A DNA stretch of 64,000 bases from Dysgonomonas sp. 511. GTDB taxonomy: Bacteria > Bacteroidota > Bacteroidia > Bacteroidales > Dysgonomonadaceae. Positions within the stretch are counted from its first letter, which is position 1, and the number at the start of each line of letters is the position of its first letter. Positions 27,034 through 35,904 of this stretch are shown piece after piece. The translations under genes and the position numbers were made by a program. The stretch covers positions 1 to 64,000 of the forward strand of contig NZ_QVMQ01000008.1 in NCBI RefSeq assembly GCF_010501105.1, given 5' to 3'. The notes beneath the pieces are model-generated. The model ran no database searches, was not told the DNA's origin, and worked only from the letters and a program-made list of their open reading frames with translations.

Positions 27034-28350
27034 ATGAATATATCAACCATAGAAGATTATATTGTCCGCAATGGCCTACTTACGGGTGGCGAGAAAGTTA
27101 TAGTCGGAGTAAGCGGGGGTGCCGATTCGGTTGCGCTGCTCGATATCTTGCATAGTTTCAAAATAGAATGTGTAGTGGCTCATTGCAATTTCCACCTCAG
27201 GGGGCAGGAGTCGAACCGCGATGCTTTTTTTGTGGAAGAATTATGCCAGCGGTACAACCTGAAATTCGAGCGTATAGATTTCGATACCGAAGCTTATGCC
27301 GAAATCAATTCCATATCCATAGAAATGGCTGCACGGGATTTGCGCTACAACTGGTTCGAAAAACTACGGGTAATACACCTTGCCGACAAGATTGCTGTCG
27401 CCCATCATCGCGACGACTCGGTAGAGACTATCCTCCTGAATCTGACCAGAGGAACAGGGATACGCGGGCTGACAGGTATTGCACCGATGAATGGCTACAT
27501 TATCCGTCCTTTGCTCTGCATCGGCCGCGATGAGATATTGGGATATCTTGCCGAACGGAAGCTAAAATATGTGGAAGACAGCACCAACAACGAAGACTTA
27601 TACACACGAAATAAAATAAGGCTCAATATTCTGCCTTTACTGGAATCTATAAACCCATCGGTGAAGGAGGCTATAATACGTACTGCCGAAAACCTGTCGC
27701 AGGTGAACAATATTTACCAGATGTATATGGCACAGGTAAAGAAAGATGTATTTGCGGATAATAAGATTGATATCACAAAGCTTATTCAATACCTCGAGCC
27801 TGAAGCAATATTGTATGAGTTTCTTTCTCCATATGGTTTCAACAGTGCTACAGTAAGGCAGATATTCGAATCCATTGTCGGCCAGCCGGGCAAAATATTC
27901 TACTCCGAAACACATGAATTGCTCAAAGACAGGGGATTCTTTTTGCTAAAAAAGAAAGAAAGCCTGATGATAGAAAGTTTCACGGTATATGAAAACGACG
28001 CAACTATTACGCATCCTATAAACCTGAAAATAGAAAAACATAAAAAAGAAGGCCCATTCCCAATAGAGAAAAGCCCTGATGTCATTTATCTGGATAAAGC
28101 AAAGGTTAGCTATCCCCTCACCCTTCGCCATTGGCGCCAAGGCGATTGGTTTGTTCCTTTTGGCATGAAAGGCAAGAAGAAAGTGAGCGACTATTTTTCA
28201 GACAACAAGTTCAGCCTTTTTGATAAGGAGGATGCATGGCTACTTTGTTCGGGCGACGATATACTTTGGATAGTGGGACATCGCGCGGATGACAGGTTTA
28301 AAATAGCAGTCGGAACAAAGGAGGTAATTAAAATAAGTTATAGTAAATAG
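27034..28350 (+). CDS. tilS: tRNA(Ile)-lysidine synthetase
   Basis: A 438-aa TilS that converts C34 of the CAU-anticodon tRNA-Ile to lysidine, so it reads AUA. It has the PP-loop SGGADS (27-32), the ATP/tRNA segments HCNFHLRGQESNRD and AVAHHRDDSVETILLNLTRG, and a C-terminal substrate domain ending in LRHWRQGDWFVPFGMKGKKKVSDYF. AUA codons are common in this window, consistent with need for the enzyme. Confidence 0.95.
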   Translation: MNISTIEDYIVRNGLLTGGEKVIVGVSGGADSVALLDILHSFKIECVVAHCNFHLRGQESNRDAFFVEELCQRYNLKFERIDFDTEAYAEINSISIEMAARDLRYNWFEKLRVIHLADKIAVAHHRDDSVETILLNLTRGTGIRGLTGIAPMNGYIIRPLLCIGRDEILGYLAERKLKYVEDSTNNEDLYTRNKIRLNILPLLESINPSVKEAIIRTAENLSQVNNIYQMYMAQVKKDVFADNKIDITKLIQYLEPEAILYEFLSPYGFNSATVRQIFESIVGQPGKIFYSETHELLKDRGFFLLKKKESLMIESFTVYENDATITHPINLKIEKHKKEGPFPIEKSPDVIYLDKAKVSYPLTLRHWRQGDWFVPFGMKGKKKVSDYFSDNKFSLFDKEDAWLLCSGDDILWIVGHRADDRFKIAVGTKEVIKISYSK

Positions 28351-28400
28351 AACATAAAAGAACAGCAAGGTGGGTGTAGCTTCGCGGTTTTCTTATTTCA

Positions 28401-29282
28401 TCAATCATCTAAGGAACTATTACTAAAAGCTTTCTCCAGCATTTTCTGAAATTCGGCTAAGTCTTGCGCAATAATATCGGGGTTCAAATCTGATTGTGCA
28501 ACAATATCCATTGTTGTTTCGCCCGACATAACCAATACGCCTATAGCACCAGCATTGTGCGCCATCCTGACGTCTGTATAAATGCGGTCGCCAATCATCG
28601 CCACCTCCCTAGGTTGCAGGCTATAGCGCAATAAAATGCCATCGAGCATACGCGGATCAGGTTTGCCTATCACCACATCGGGTTTGCGCCCCGTGGCATG
28701 TTCGATAGCTGTATAAATAGATCCACAATCGACTAATATTATATCCTTATCAGTAGGACAAACTTTGTCGGGATTGGTAGCTATATAAGGGATATCGCGG
28801 CTCGCCCACCATGCTGCGCGACACAGCCCGCTATATGTCAGAGACATATCGAAACCGACAACAAGCATATCGGGAATATCCGCAGCATCGTCGGCAATAG
28901 ATATAAATCCGGCAGCCTCAAATTCGGCTATCATGCTGGGCGTACCTAATATAAAAAGCCGTTTGGCTTGTGGATAATTTTCTTTTATATAACCTATCGT
29001 AGCTTGTGCCGAAGTGTATATTTCTTCCTTTTGGGCAGATATTCCCATCCTCGAAAGGTGCGCCAGATAATCGTCTGTGCTTTTCGAAGGATTATTGGTT
29101 AAAAAGGAATATCCTATTCCCATTTCTTTAAGTTTATGAAGAAAGGGAATTGTGAAAGGGAATAATGTACTACCATTGTAGATGGTCCCATCCATATCCA
29201 AAGCTATATGCTTTATTTTTCGGAGGTGGGCGTACAAATCTTCCGGAGTATTAAACCCCATTTTGTTAATATATTTATACAT
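28401..29282 (-). CDS. HAD-IIA (NagD/AraL-type) sugar phosphatase
   Basis: A 293-aa HAD-superfamily hydrolase with DMDGT (29-33; nucleophile Asp29, acid Asp31), SFLTNNPSK near 80, a C2 cap in the middle, IGKPDPRM near 205 and MIGDRIYTD near 225. NagD/AraL enzymes dephosphorylate small sugar or glycerol phosphates. It is the last gene of the GDPD/G1P-dehydrogenase operon. In Bacillus subtilis the homologous types AraL and AraM are neighbours in the ara operon, which supports a functional link. Confidence 0.88.
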   Translation of the reverse strand: MYKYINKMGFNTPEDLYAHLRKIKHIALDMDGTIYNGSTLFPFTIPFLHKLKEMGIGYSFLTNNPSKSTDDYLAHLSRMGISAQKEEIYTSAQATIGYIKENYPQAKRLFILGTPSMIAEFEAAGFISIADDAADIPDMLVVGFDMSLTYSGLCRAAWWASRDIPYIATNPDKVCPTDKDIILVDCGSIYTAIEHATGRKPDVVIGKPDPRMLDGILLRYSLQPREVAMIGDRIYTDVRMAHNAGAIGVLVMSGETTMDIVAQSDLNPDIIAQDLAEFQKMLEKAFSNSSLDD

Positions 29283-29296
29283 AATGTTTTACAATA

Positions 29297-30595
29297 TTAT
29301 TCTTCGTATCCTGTAGCTTTTGCTTTCCATGCCAGTGCAAATATCAGCGAACCTATCACCCCTGCACCAATCAGAAGTATAAAAGAGTTATCCCATCCGT
29401 ATGTTTGAACCAGATATCCGAAACCGAAACCCGAAATTGCCGTACTTGCATATCCGAACAAGCCCGTAAATCCGGCTGCTGTAGCCGCCGCCCGTTTGGT
29501 AGCCATATTGGCTGCTGCTATACCTATCAATGCCTGCGGCCCGTAGATGCAAAATCCTGCTCCCATCAGCACGGCCGTAGCCAGCCACATAGGTGGATGA
29601 TTGAGCATCCAGAATATAGAAACGAACAACGAAGCCAGCACCATGCAGATGAGACATACACGAGGCCCCCTTCCTCCGAAATACCTGTCTGTAGCCCATC
29701 CTGCAAGCAACATGCCTGTAATACCTGCTATCTCGAAGGCAAAAACCATCCATCCGGCATGGTGTAATGCTACCCCTTTCCATTCGCTAAGGAGAGTAGG
29801 CCCCCAGTCGAGTACGGCAAAACGCACTACATACACAAAGAAGTTTGCAAGCCCTAATATCCATATATATGGGTTTTTAAATACCATTTTGCGAACAAAA
29901 GCTTTATATTCGGGAGACTTGCGATCCTGATCATTCGCCTTTTCATCGTTGCCCACAACTATTTCGGGAAGTCCTACCGAACGTGGTGTATCACGCAGGG
30001 AAAACCACAGGAATACCGCACCCAACAAGGCTATGGCAGAGGGAATAAAGAAGCACCAACGCCACCCCAACGATACTATATATCCGCAGATGACTACGAC
30101 AAGCCCCGCCCCTATAGAATGGGAAGTATTCCAGATAGACATTTTTGTAGCCAGTTGATGTGGAGGAATCCAGTGCGTCAGCAGGCGGGCACACGGAGGA
30201 AAGCCCATTCCCTGAAACCATCCGTTGAGCATCCATACCACACCAAACATCACTACGGCAGAGCTGAAACCGAACATAATATTGCATAAAGAGCACAATA
30301 CCAGCCCTGTTACCATAAAATAGCGTCCATTGAACCGGTCGCCCAAAATGCCATTAGCAAAACGCGACAAACCATATATCAGGCCGTGCAATGTAAGGAA
30401 AATACCCAGATCGGCTTTAGTTATACCTAAATCTGCCTGAATGCCCGGCATAGCCATACTCAGGTTTTTGCGGACAAAGTAAAACATGGCATACCCTATC
30501 ATTGAGGCAATGATAGTGCGCGCTTGCCAATATTTGAAACGTTTGGCAGTTTCAGGACTCATGTTTAAATAGGATTCTTTAGAATCTGTGTTCAT
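29297..30595 (-). CDS. OPA-family organophosphate antiporter (GlpT/UhpT type)
   Basis: A 432-aa major-facilitator protein with about 12 membrane segments. The OPA signature is clear in YFVRKNLSMAMPGI near 40 and WFQGMGFPPCARLLTHW near 130. Family members exchange glycerol phosphate or hexose phosphate for inorganic phosphate across the inner membrane. Between G1P dehydrogenase and a phosphatase, a glycerol-phosphate ester is the likely substrate. Its own -7 box lies upstream. Confidence 0.88.
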   Translation of the reverse strand: MNTDSKESYLNMSPETAKRFKYWQARTIIASMIGYAMFYFVRKNLSMAMPGIQADLGITKADLGIFLTLHGLIYGLSRFANGILGDRFNGRYFMVTGLVLCSLCNIMFGFSSAVVMFGVVWMLNGWFQGMGFPPCARLLTHWIPPHQLATKMSIWNTSHSIGAGLVVVICGYIVSLGWRWCFFIPSAIALLGAVFLWFSLRDTPRSVGLPEIVVGNDEKANDQDRKSPEYKAFVRKMVFKNPYIWILGLANFFVYVVRFAVLDWGPTLLSEWKGVALHHAGWMVFAFEIAGITGMLLAGWATDRYFGGRGPRVCLICMVLASLFVSIFWMLNHPPMWLATAVLMGAGFCIYGPQALIGIAAANMATKRAAATAAGFTGLFGYASTAISGFGFGYLVQTYGWDNSFILLIGAGVIGSLIFALAWKAKATGYEE

Positions 30596-30642
30596 AGTCT
30601 TCGTTAGTATTAGGAGAGGTTACTTATCGCTTCGAATAATAA

Positions 30643-30650
30643 CAAATATA
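30643..30650 (-). promoter_or_regulatory. Internal -7 promoter box before the OPA transporter
   Basis: Minus-strand TATATTTG fits TAnnTTTG, 48 bases upstream of the transporter start, suggesting a second promoter inside the operon. Confidence 0.4.
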
Positions 30651-30708
30651 ATATATTTTATTAAAATCGACTTTCCTTTTGGAGTTAATATATTGTTTCG
30701 TTTTCTTT

Positions 30709-32067
30709 CTAAATTTCCGCTGCGGTTTTTTTCTTTATTTCCCAAAGGCCTTTTTCTCCAAACAGGACATCCAGCCATCGATCAAGCATATTTGTACGTA
30801 CAGCTACATCGAGAATAGTAAAACGCCTGCGGATATATTGTGCCCTGATAAATGTTTGTTTCAGATACTCACGAGAAACACCTATATCTTCGGGATCTGT
30901 TGGTGCTCCCACCATGCCGAGGTATTCCTTTACCTGATTGTATGGCACTAATTGTTTCGATAGTTTTTCTTTTATTTCCGTCCAGTTATCTTTTAGCGAT
31001 TGCAACTGGCCGGCAAGCTCCTCTTTCGAAATATATTTTGCAAGCGTCTCCTGCTCTCCTATTTTCGGGAAATCCGTATTCCTGAATATTTCTGTAGCTT
31101 CTTTGTCCAATTCTTCTGCTGTCGGCCATGCATCGCAACAGGCTTTTATATCAAGGTCTTCCATCGGAGTATTCAGCATCACTTCGTACAAAGCTGTAAT
31201 GGATAACGTGCCGATAGCTACCTGAAAGCCATGTGATATTTGCTCCCCTTCGTTGGTATGATGCTCCATATTCCACAAGTGGCTGAACTGGTGTTCTGCA
31301 CCCGATGCCGGACGGCTCGATTTAGACCATTGCATGGCAAAACCACCGAGCATAAGCCCCTCGGTAAGATTATATATAGCCTCCCTATCTCCTTCCGATA
31401 CGGCTTTGGGCGAAAACAAAGCATCGTGCAATCCATTTTGTACAATGTCCCAGGCCTGTTTATCTATCGGCTCTACCCTTAAGCTGTCGGCGAGAATCCA
31501 GTCGGCTCCTGCTGTTACTTTTGCAAACAGGTCGGCATAACCCGAAGCTGTCATTTCTGGTGGTGCTTGCCGTATGATATCAATATCTGCCAGGCAAGCA
31601 ATGGGGGCCGGACAGCTAAAGGTTTGTTTTGCCCCGTTTGCGGTTATCGACGCTCCAAATGCGGTATACCCATCCATAGAAGCTGCTGTAGCCACGCACA
31701 GATATCTTCTTCCCGCCAAATGTGAAGCCAGCTTTGTTAAATCGTTTATAGTTCCCGAACCTACAGCGATAGGTATTGCGTTGTGTGTTTTCAAAGAATC
31801 TTCGAGTATCTCCACATACTTATATTCTGCATATAATTCAGGATCGGAGAATATGAAAGGTGCTTCCATCTCTATACCTGCCGAAGCTAATATTTTTACA
31901 ACTTCTTTTCCGGCAACCCCGAACGTATTTTCGTCGGCTACCACAACAGCCTTACTACCGGGAAATTGCGTGGAAAATAATTCTGCTACCCGCTTCAATA
32001 TACCAAAACCTATTTCGAGTGCTTTTGTTTCGTCGGCAGCTTTCAATGCCTGTTCTATCTTAGACAT
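30709..32067 (-). CDS. egsA: sn-glycerol-1-phosphate dehydrogenase (AraM/EgsA family)
   Basis: A 452-aa member of the iron-alcohol-dehydrogenase-like AraM/EgsA family, which interconverts dihydroxyacetone phosphate and sn-glycerol-1-phosphate with NAD(P)H. It shows AVGSGTINDLTKLASH near 100, ATAASMDGYTAFGASI near 130 and metal-ligand regions GYADLFAK, ASGAEHQFSHLWNMEHH and ISHGFQVAIG. It is about 60 residues longer than B. subtilis AraM, mainly at the C-terminus. Between a secreted phosphodiesterase and an organophosphate transporter, a catabolic direction (G1P to DHAP) is likely. Confidence 0.88.
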   Translation of the reverse strand: MSKIEQALKAADETKALEIGFGILKRVAELFSTQFPGSKAVVVADENTFGVAGKEVVKILASAGIEMEAPFIFSDPELYAEYKYVEILEDSLKTHNAIPIAVGSGTINDLTKLASHLAGRRYLCVATAASMDGYTAFGASITANGAKQTFSCPAPIACLADIDIIRQAPPEMTASGYADLFAKVTAGADWILADSLRVEPIDKQAWDIVQNGLHDALFSPKAVSEGDREAIYNLTEGLMLGGFAMQWSKSSRPASGAEHQFSHLWNMEHHTNEGEQISHGFQVAIGTLSITALYEVMLNTPMEDLDIKACCDAWPTAEELDKEATEIFRNTDFPKIGEQETLAKYISKEELAGQLQSLKDNWTEIKEKLSKQLVPYNQVKEYLGMVGAPTDPEDIGVSREYLKQTFIRAQYIRRRFTILDVAVRTNMLDRWLDVLFGEKGLWEIKKKTAAEI

Positions 32068-32117
32068 ATTTGTAATATTTTGTATTTGTGATAATTATAT
32101 ATAAAAGGAGACGTATT

Positions 32118-32999
32118 TTACTTTCTCAACAATTCTCCGAGTTCAATAGGGATATCCGTTTCTATAATATCCGGTCTTTTCATTATTTCTTTTTTGTATG
32201 CTTCTTTTCGCATCTCTTTTGTTTCCAGTTTATCGTGGGTGGGAGCAAATGAAACCATGCAGCGAACACCGTTCTTACGCAGTTTTTCTACAACAGCGGC
32301 ATTCTTTTCGTCGATTGTGGCTCCTACATATGCTATCATATTTTGCCACGGAACACCGCTTATTGCTATGTCTTCATATTCCTTCTCGTTGCGTGCAAAC
32401 ACCGAAAACATAACATCCGGAAGGCGATCGTAGTAATAGCGTGCTTGTGCTCCCGTATGCACTGTGAGCATTACATGTTTTTCGGCATCGTGCTTTTTTA
32501 TCAAAGCGGTTATCATATGCAGGGGCACATCTTTTTTGTCAAGGTTGACAATCGTCTTTCCTTTGCTCCATATGATAACATCTTCCAATAGAGGGATCCT
32601 GAATGGGGTAATATTCCCTTCCGAATCTTTGAGCCTGACAGCTTTCAGTTCGCTCCATGTATAATCCGAAACCTTACCCTTGCCTGTAGTAGTCCGCTCC
32701 AGTGTTCTGTCGTGCATCAAGACAATAACACTATCTTTTGTTAGCCGGGGGTCTATTTCGAAAATTGCAGGCAATTTGCTTAACACATTTTCGAAGCCTT
32801 CGATACTATTTTCGGGAAACCCCTTTTCTCTCCCACCCCGGTGACCGCTTATTATTATAGCATTATCGGGCTTATGGGAGAAAAACCGCTTTAGGCTGGT
32901 TGTGTTTTCGAAACTCAGGTAATGCTGAGAATGCGCATCAGAAGCAACCAACGCCAGGCATATAAATATTAAGATTGATATAAGAACATTTTGTTTCAT
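32118..32999 (-). CDS. Secreted glycerophosphodiester phosphodiesterase
   Basis: A 293-aa GDPD-family enzyme. A signal peptide (1 to about 25) sends it to the periplasm. Catalytic and Ca2+-site motifs are SGHRGG (His53, Arg54), EIDPR (Glu81, Asp83) and MHDRTLERTT (His96). It would release glycerol phosphate from deacylated phospholipids or teichoic-type polymers. It is the first gene of the operon with egsA and the OPA transporter, divergent from a DeoR regulator. Confidence 0.9.
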   Translation of the reverse strand: MKQNVLISILIFICLALVASDAHSQHYLSFENTTSLKRFFSHKPDNAIIISGHRGGREKGFPENSIEGFENVLSKLPAIFEIDPRLTKDSVIVLMHDRTLERTTTGKGKVSDYTWSELKAVRLKDSEGNITPFRIPLLEDVIIWSKGKTIVNLDKKDVPLHMITALIKKHDAEKHVMLTVHTGAQARYYYDRLPDVMFSVFARNEKEYEDIAISGVPWQNMIAYVGATIDEKNAAVVEKLRKNGVRCMVSFAPTHDKLETKEMRKEAYKKEIMKRPDIIETDIPIELGELLRK

Positions 33000-33066
33000 A
33001 ATATTATACTAAGTTTATCTATTTAAATATTAACTAAAACAAACCTTTATTTTTTTATTCTGCACA

Positions 33067-33074
33067 CAAATATA
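33067..33074 (-). promoter_or_regulatory. -7 promoter box for the GDPD-egsA operon
   Basis: Minus-strand TATATTTG matches TAnnTTTG and implies a leader of about 60 nt before the GDPD gene. Confidence 0.55.
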
Positions 33075-33187
33075 GTTTTATTTCGAAAAATACACAACAA
33101 AACGAAACTTTATTTTCATTATCTTTCTTTTGTATTAAAAAAACAATAATAAACGGCTTCGTTTTACATTTTGTTTTATCCGTTTTA
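33075..33187. promoter_or_regulatory. Candidate DeoR operator cluster in divergent region
   Basis: Four copies of GTTTTA start at 33075, 33161, 33173 and 33182, the last three at 12- and 9-bp steps, and AACGAAAC sits at 33101-33108. DeoR-family regulators commonly bind repeated A/T-rich half sites in front of their own gene and the divergent target operon. Assignment rests on position and repetition only. Confidence 0.35.
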
Positions 33188-33234
33188 TTTCTTTTCTTTG
33201 TATATAGTAATAATTAACAATATATACTTTTAAT

Positions 33235-33999
33235 ATGTTGAGCATAGCAGAAAGGCATAAATACATCCTGGAAGTACTGAATAAGGAAGGGTTTATTAAA
33301 GTTATAGATATAGCAGAGCTGTTGAATGTAACTACAGTAACGATACGGAAAGACCTGAAACTATTGGAACAAAAAGGGTTGCTATACCGTACACATGGAA
33401 GTGCCAGCCCTGTAAATCCGCATACCGGAGACAGGAATGTAAGCGAAAAAGAAAAAATCAATATATCGGAAAAGAAACGAATCGGAATCGTTGCCGCCCA
33501 ACTGATAGAAGAAAATGATTCGATAATAATGAACTCCGGATCTACTATCTGCACTTTTGCCGAACAAATAAAAGCTAAAGGCCAGCTGATGGTGGTAACG
33601 GCTTCGTTAAAAGCGACGCTCATTCTCTGCGACCAGGAAAATATTAATATACTACAACTGGGAGGCAATTTCCGCCGCCGCTCGATGTCGGTGATAGGCA
33701 ATTACACGTTGGGATTCCTGAATGACATTACCTGCTCTAAATTATTTCTGGGAGTGGACGGTGTCGATCCCGACTTCGGTGTAACGACATCGAATCTCGA
33801 AGAAGCTGAACTGAATAAGGCTATGATGGGGATTGCCCTGAAAACAATAGTACTGTGCGATTCGTCCAAATTCGGAAGAAAAGGCTTCGGCAAAATATGC
33901 AATCTGGATAAAATAGATACAATAATAACGGATGCCGGGATATCGCCGTCGATGGCAAAGGCTATAGAGGATGCCGGTATCGAATTAATTATTACATAA
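33235..33999 (+). CDS. DeoR/GlpR-family transcriptional regulator
   Basis: A 254-aa repressor type. The N-terminal helix-turn-helix (about 6-57, recognition part TTVTIRKDLKLLEQKGLLYRTHG) is followed by a DeoR C-terminal sugar-phosphate sensor domain (NSGSTICTFAEQI near 100, FLGVDGVDPDFGVT near 175, CDSSKFGRKGF near 210). Divergent from the GDPD-egsA operon, it probably controls it in response to a glycerol phosphate or a related triose phosphate. Confidence 0.9.
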   Translation: MLSIAERHKYILEVLNKEGFIKVIDIAELLNVTTVTIRKDLKLLEQKGLLYRTHGSASPVNPHTGDRNVSEKEKINISEKKRIGIVAAQLIEENDSIIMNSGSTICTFAEQIKAKGQLMVVTASLKATLILCDQENINILQLGGNFRRRSMSVIGNYTLGFLNDITCSKLFLGVDGVDPDFGVTTSNLEEAELNKAMMGIALKTIVLCDSSKFGRKGFGKICNLDKIDTIITDAGISPSMAKAIEDAGIELIIT

Positions 34000-34031
34000 A
34001 CAAGAATTTAATACAACCTTTTACAGAAGAG

Positions 34032-34063
34032 CTTTGGTAGTGGATGCTATCAAGGCTTTTTCT
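34032..34063 (+). terminator. Rho-independent terminator after the DeoR gene
   Basis: An 11-bp stem with two G-T pairs (AGCTTTGGTAG with CTATCAAGGCT, 6-nt loop) is followed by a T-rich run TTTTTCTTT, 33 bases past the stop codon. Confidence 0.8.
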
Positions 34064-34121
34064 TTATGCTATCGGCTAGCAGCATTTACAAGCAATAGGT
34101 AAATATTTTATTTATTTTTAA

Positions 34122-34129
34122 TATCTTTG
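34122..34129 (+). promoter_or_regulatory. -7 promoter box for the FNT channel gene
   Basis: TATCTTTG is an exact TAnnTTTG match. It rules out the in-frame TTG inside it as a start codon. Confidence 0.65.
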
Positions 34130-34147
34130 TGCGCTAAAATTAAAGAT

Positions 34148-34930
34148 ATGACTTACAGCCGCCCCAAAGATATTGCACAAACATTCTCATTGACAGGTAT
34201 AAATAAGACCCAGACCCCGTTATCCAGGTTTGCAATCCTAGCTTTTCTGGGCGGAACGTTTATTGCTTTTGGCGGGTTGCTCAGCGTTATGGTCGCTGGA
34301 GGTATGCCGGGTATAGGCGCAGAAAATCCGGGATTGGTAAAATTTGCAGCAGGAGCTTTGTTTCCTGTCGGGCTGATTATGGTTTCGGTAGCCGGTGCCG
34401 ATTTATTTACCAGCGATTGCACAGGCATGATTCTCCCCTATCTGGATAAACAGATAAAAATGAAATCGGTACTCAAAATCTTGATATTGTCTTACTTCTT
34501 CAATTTTGTAGGTACACAATTTATTGCCTATTTCATGACATACCAAACGGGGATAATATCATATGATCCCTGGCTCTCGTACCTGCACAATTATAGTGAA
34601 GCAAAAGCAAATCAGGATTTCTGCAAGGTGCTGATAAAAGGTATCGGAGCCAACTGGCTTGTTTGCCTGGGCACATGGATGGGATATGCAGGAAAAGACA
34701 TTATGAGCAAAAGTATAGGTATATGGATTCCGGTTATGCTTTTCGTTACCCTTGGCTTCGAACACTCCATTGCCAATATGTTTTTCATTCCTGCTGCCAT
34801 ATATACGGGCGCCGATATTTTATGGAGCAACTTTATAGTAAACAACCTTATTCCGGCCACCATAGGCAATATTATTGGGGGTATGGGATTGGTAGGATGT
34901 GCATATTGGTATGTGTATATGAAAAAATAA
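34148..34930 (+). CDS. Formate/nitrite transporter family channel
   Basis: A 260-aa FNT-family (FocA/NirC) pentameric channel protein with six membrane segments. Family landmarks are the GGTFIAFGG stretch near 38, VGLIMVSVAGADLFTSDC near 85, and EHSIANMFFIPAAIY near 205 holding the conserved pore His region. I choose ATG 34148 because the upstream in-frame TTG (34127) lies inside the -7 box. It may move formate, nitrite or another small anion; the substrate is not readable. Confidence 0.9.
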   Translation: MTYSRPKDIAQTFSLTGINKTQTPLSRFAILAFLGGTFIAFGGLLSVMVAGGMPGIGAENPGLVKFAAGALFPVGLIMVSVAGADLFTSDCTGMILPYLDKQIKMKSVLKILILSYFFNFVGTQFIAYFMTYQTGIISYDPWLSYLHNYSEAKANQDFCKVLIKGIGANWLVCLGTWMGYAGKDIMSKSIGIWIPVMLFVTLGFEHSIANMFFIPAAIYTGADILWSNFIVNNLIPATIGNIIGGMGLVGCAYWYVYMKK

Positions 34931-35106
34931 TAACTGTCTATACATAAAAAGTTGTTAACAACCTTTATAAAACAAAAACAGAACTAATCTTTTATAAATA
35001 CGTTTACTGATTGTAGGTGTGTATCTTATATGCTAAAATATTGATAAAAAATCACTATGGAGGCTTCGTAAACTGCCGGAGAAAAAATAATTTTATAAAA
35101 AAAGCG

Positions 35107-35114
35107 TATCTTTG
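35107..35114 (+). promoter_or_regulatory. -7 promoter box for mlaE-mlaF
   Basis: TATCTTTG matches TAnnTTTG and lies 44 bases before the mlaE ATG. Confidence 0.6.
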
Positions 35115-35157
35115 TCAGGCTTTAAGAAATTATTACAATAACAGAACTATATAATAT

Positions 35158-35904
35158 ATGTTGACTGCATTATTCGAAAAGTTAGGATTTTATGTATTAC
35201 TGATGCAGAAAGTCCTGACCAAACCTCAAAAATGGAGTGTCTTTGTTCGTCAGTTGCTTACCGAAGTCAGCAAACTGGGGATAAATTCGATATGGATAGT
35301 GGTGATTATCTCATTTTTTATCGGTGCGGTGATTGTTGTACAAATAAAACTCAATATTGATTCGCCCTTTATGCCCCGTTATACTGTGGGATATGTATCG
35401 CGCGAGATATTGATACTCGAATTTTCATCTACTATTATGTGCCTTATCCTTGCCGGAAAGGTGGGGTCGAATATCGCATCGGAAATAGGTACTATGAAAG
35501 TTACCGAGCAAATAGATGCTTTGGAGATAATGGGGGTAAATTCGGCAAACTACATCATTTTACCCAAAATCATTGGTTTGATGATTTTCATACCTGTACT
35601 TGTAATAATGAGTATGTTTTTTGGTGTGATCGGTGGATTTGGCGTTTGTATAATCGGCGATGTGATGCCTGCCGACACCTTCCAGTACGGATTGCAGTTT
35701 TTCTTCAAAGAATTTTATGTCTGGTATGCAATCGTGAAGACAATTGTATTTGCTTTCATCATAGCCTCTATAGCCTCATTCTACGGATATACGGCAAAAG
35801 GAGGGTCGCTCGATGTAGGTAAAGCCAGTACAGATTCGGTGGTAATGAGCAGCATACTTATACTTGTTGCCGACTTATTGCTCACACAATTGATGATGTC
35901 ATGA
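35158..35904 (+). CDS. mlaE: MlaE-family lipid ABC transporter permease
   Basis: A 248-aa MlaE permease of the outer-membrane lipid asymmetry system with about five membrane segments. The family core AGKVGSNIASEIGTMKVTEQIDALEIMGVN (near 100-130) is unmistakable. It overlaps mlaF by 4 bases (ATGA). No MCE-domain MlaD gene follows, unlike the proteobacterial order. Confidence 0.93.
   Translation: MLTALFEKLGFYVLLMQKVLTKPQKWSVFVRQLLTEVSKLGINSIWIVVIISFFIGAVIVVQIKLNIDSPFMPRYTVGYVSREILILEFSSTIMCLILAGKVGSNIASEIGTMKVTEQIDALEIMGVNSANYIILPKIIGLMIFIPVLVIMSMFFGVIGGFGVCIIGDVMPADTFQYGLQFFFKEFYVWYAIVKTIVFAFIIASIASFYGYTAKGGSLDVGKASTDSVVMSSILILVADLLLTQLMMS

Noticed and set aside
34127..34147. TTG start adding seven residues to the FNT channel
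   Set aside because: The TTG lies inside the TATCTTTG -7 box, so it would be upstream of or at the transcription start. ATG 34148 is used.
34951..34962. GTTGTTAACAAC palindrome after the FNT gene as an operator
   Set aside because: Only 12 bp, in a very AT-rich gap, with no repeat partner; chance is plausible.
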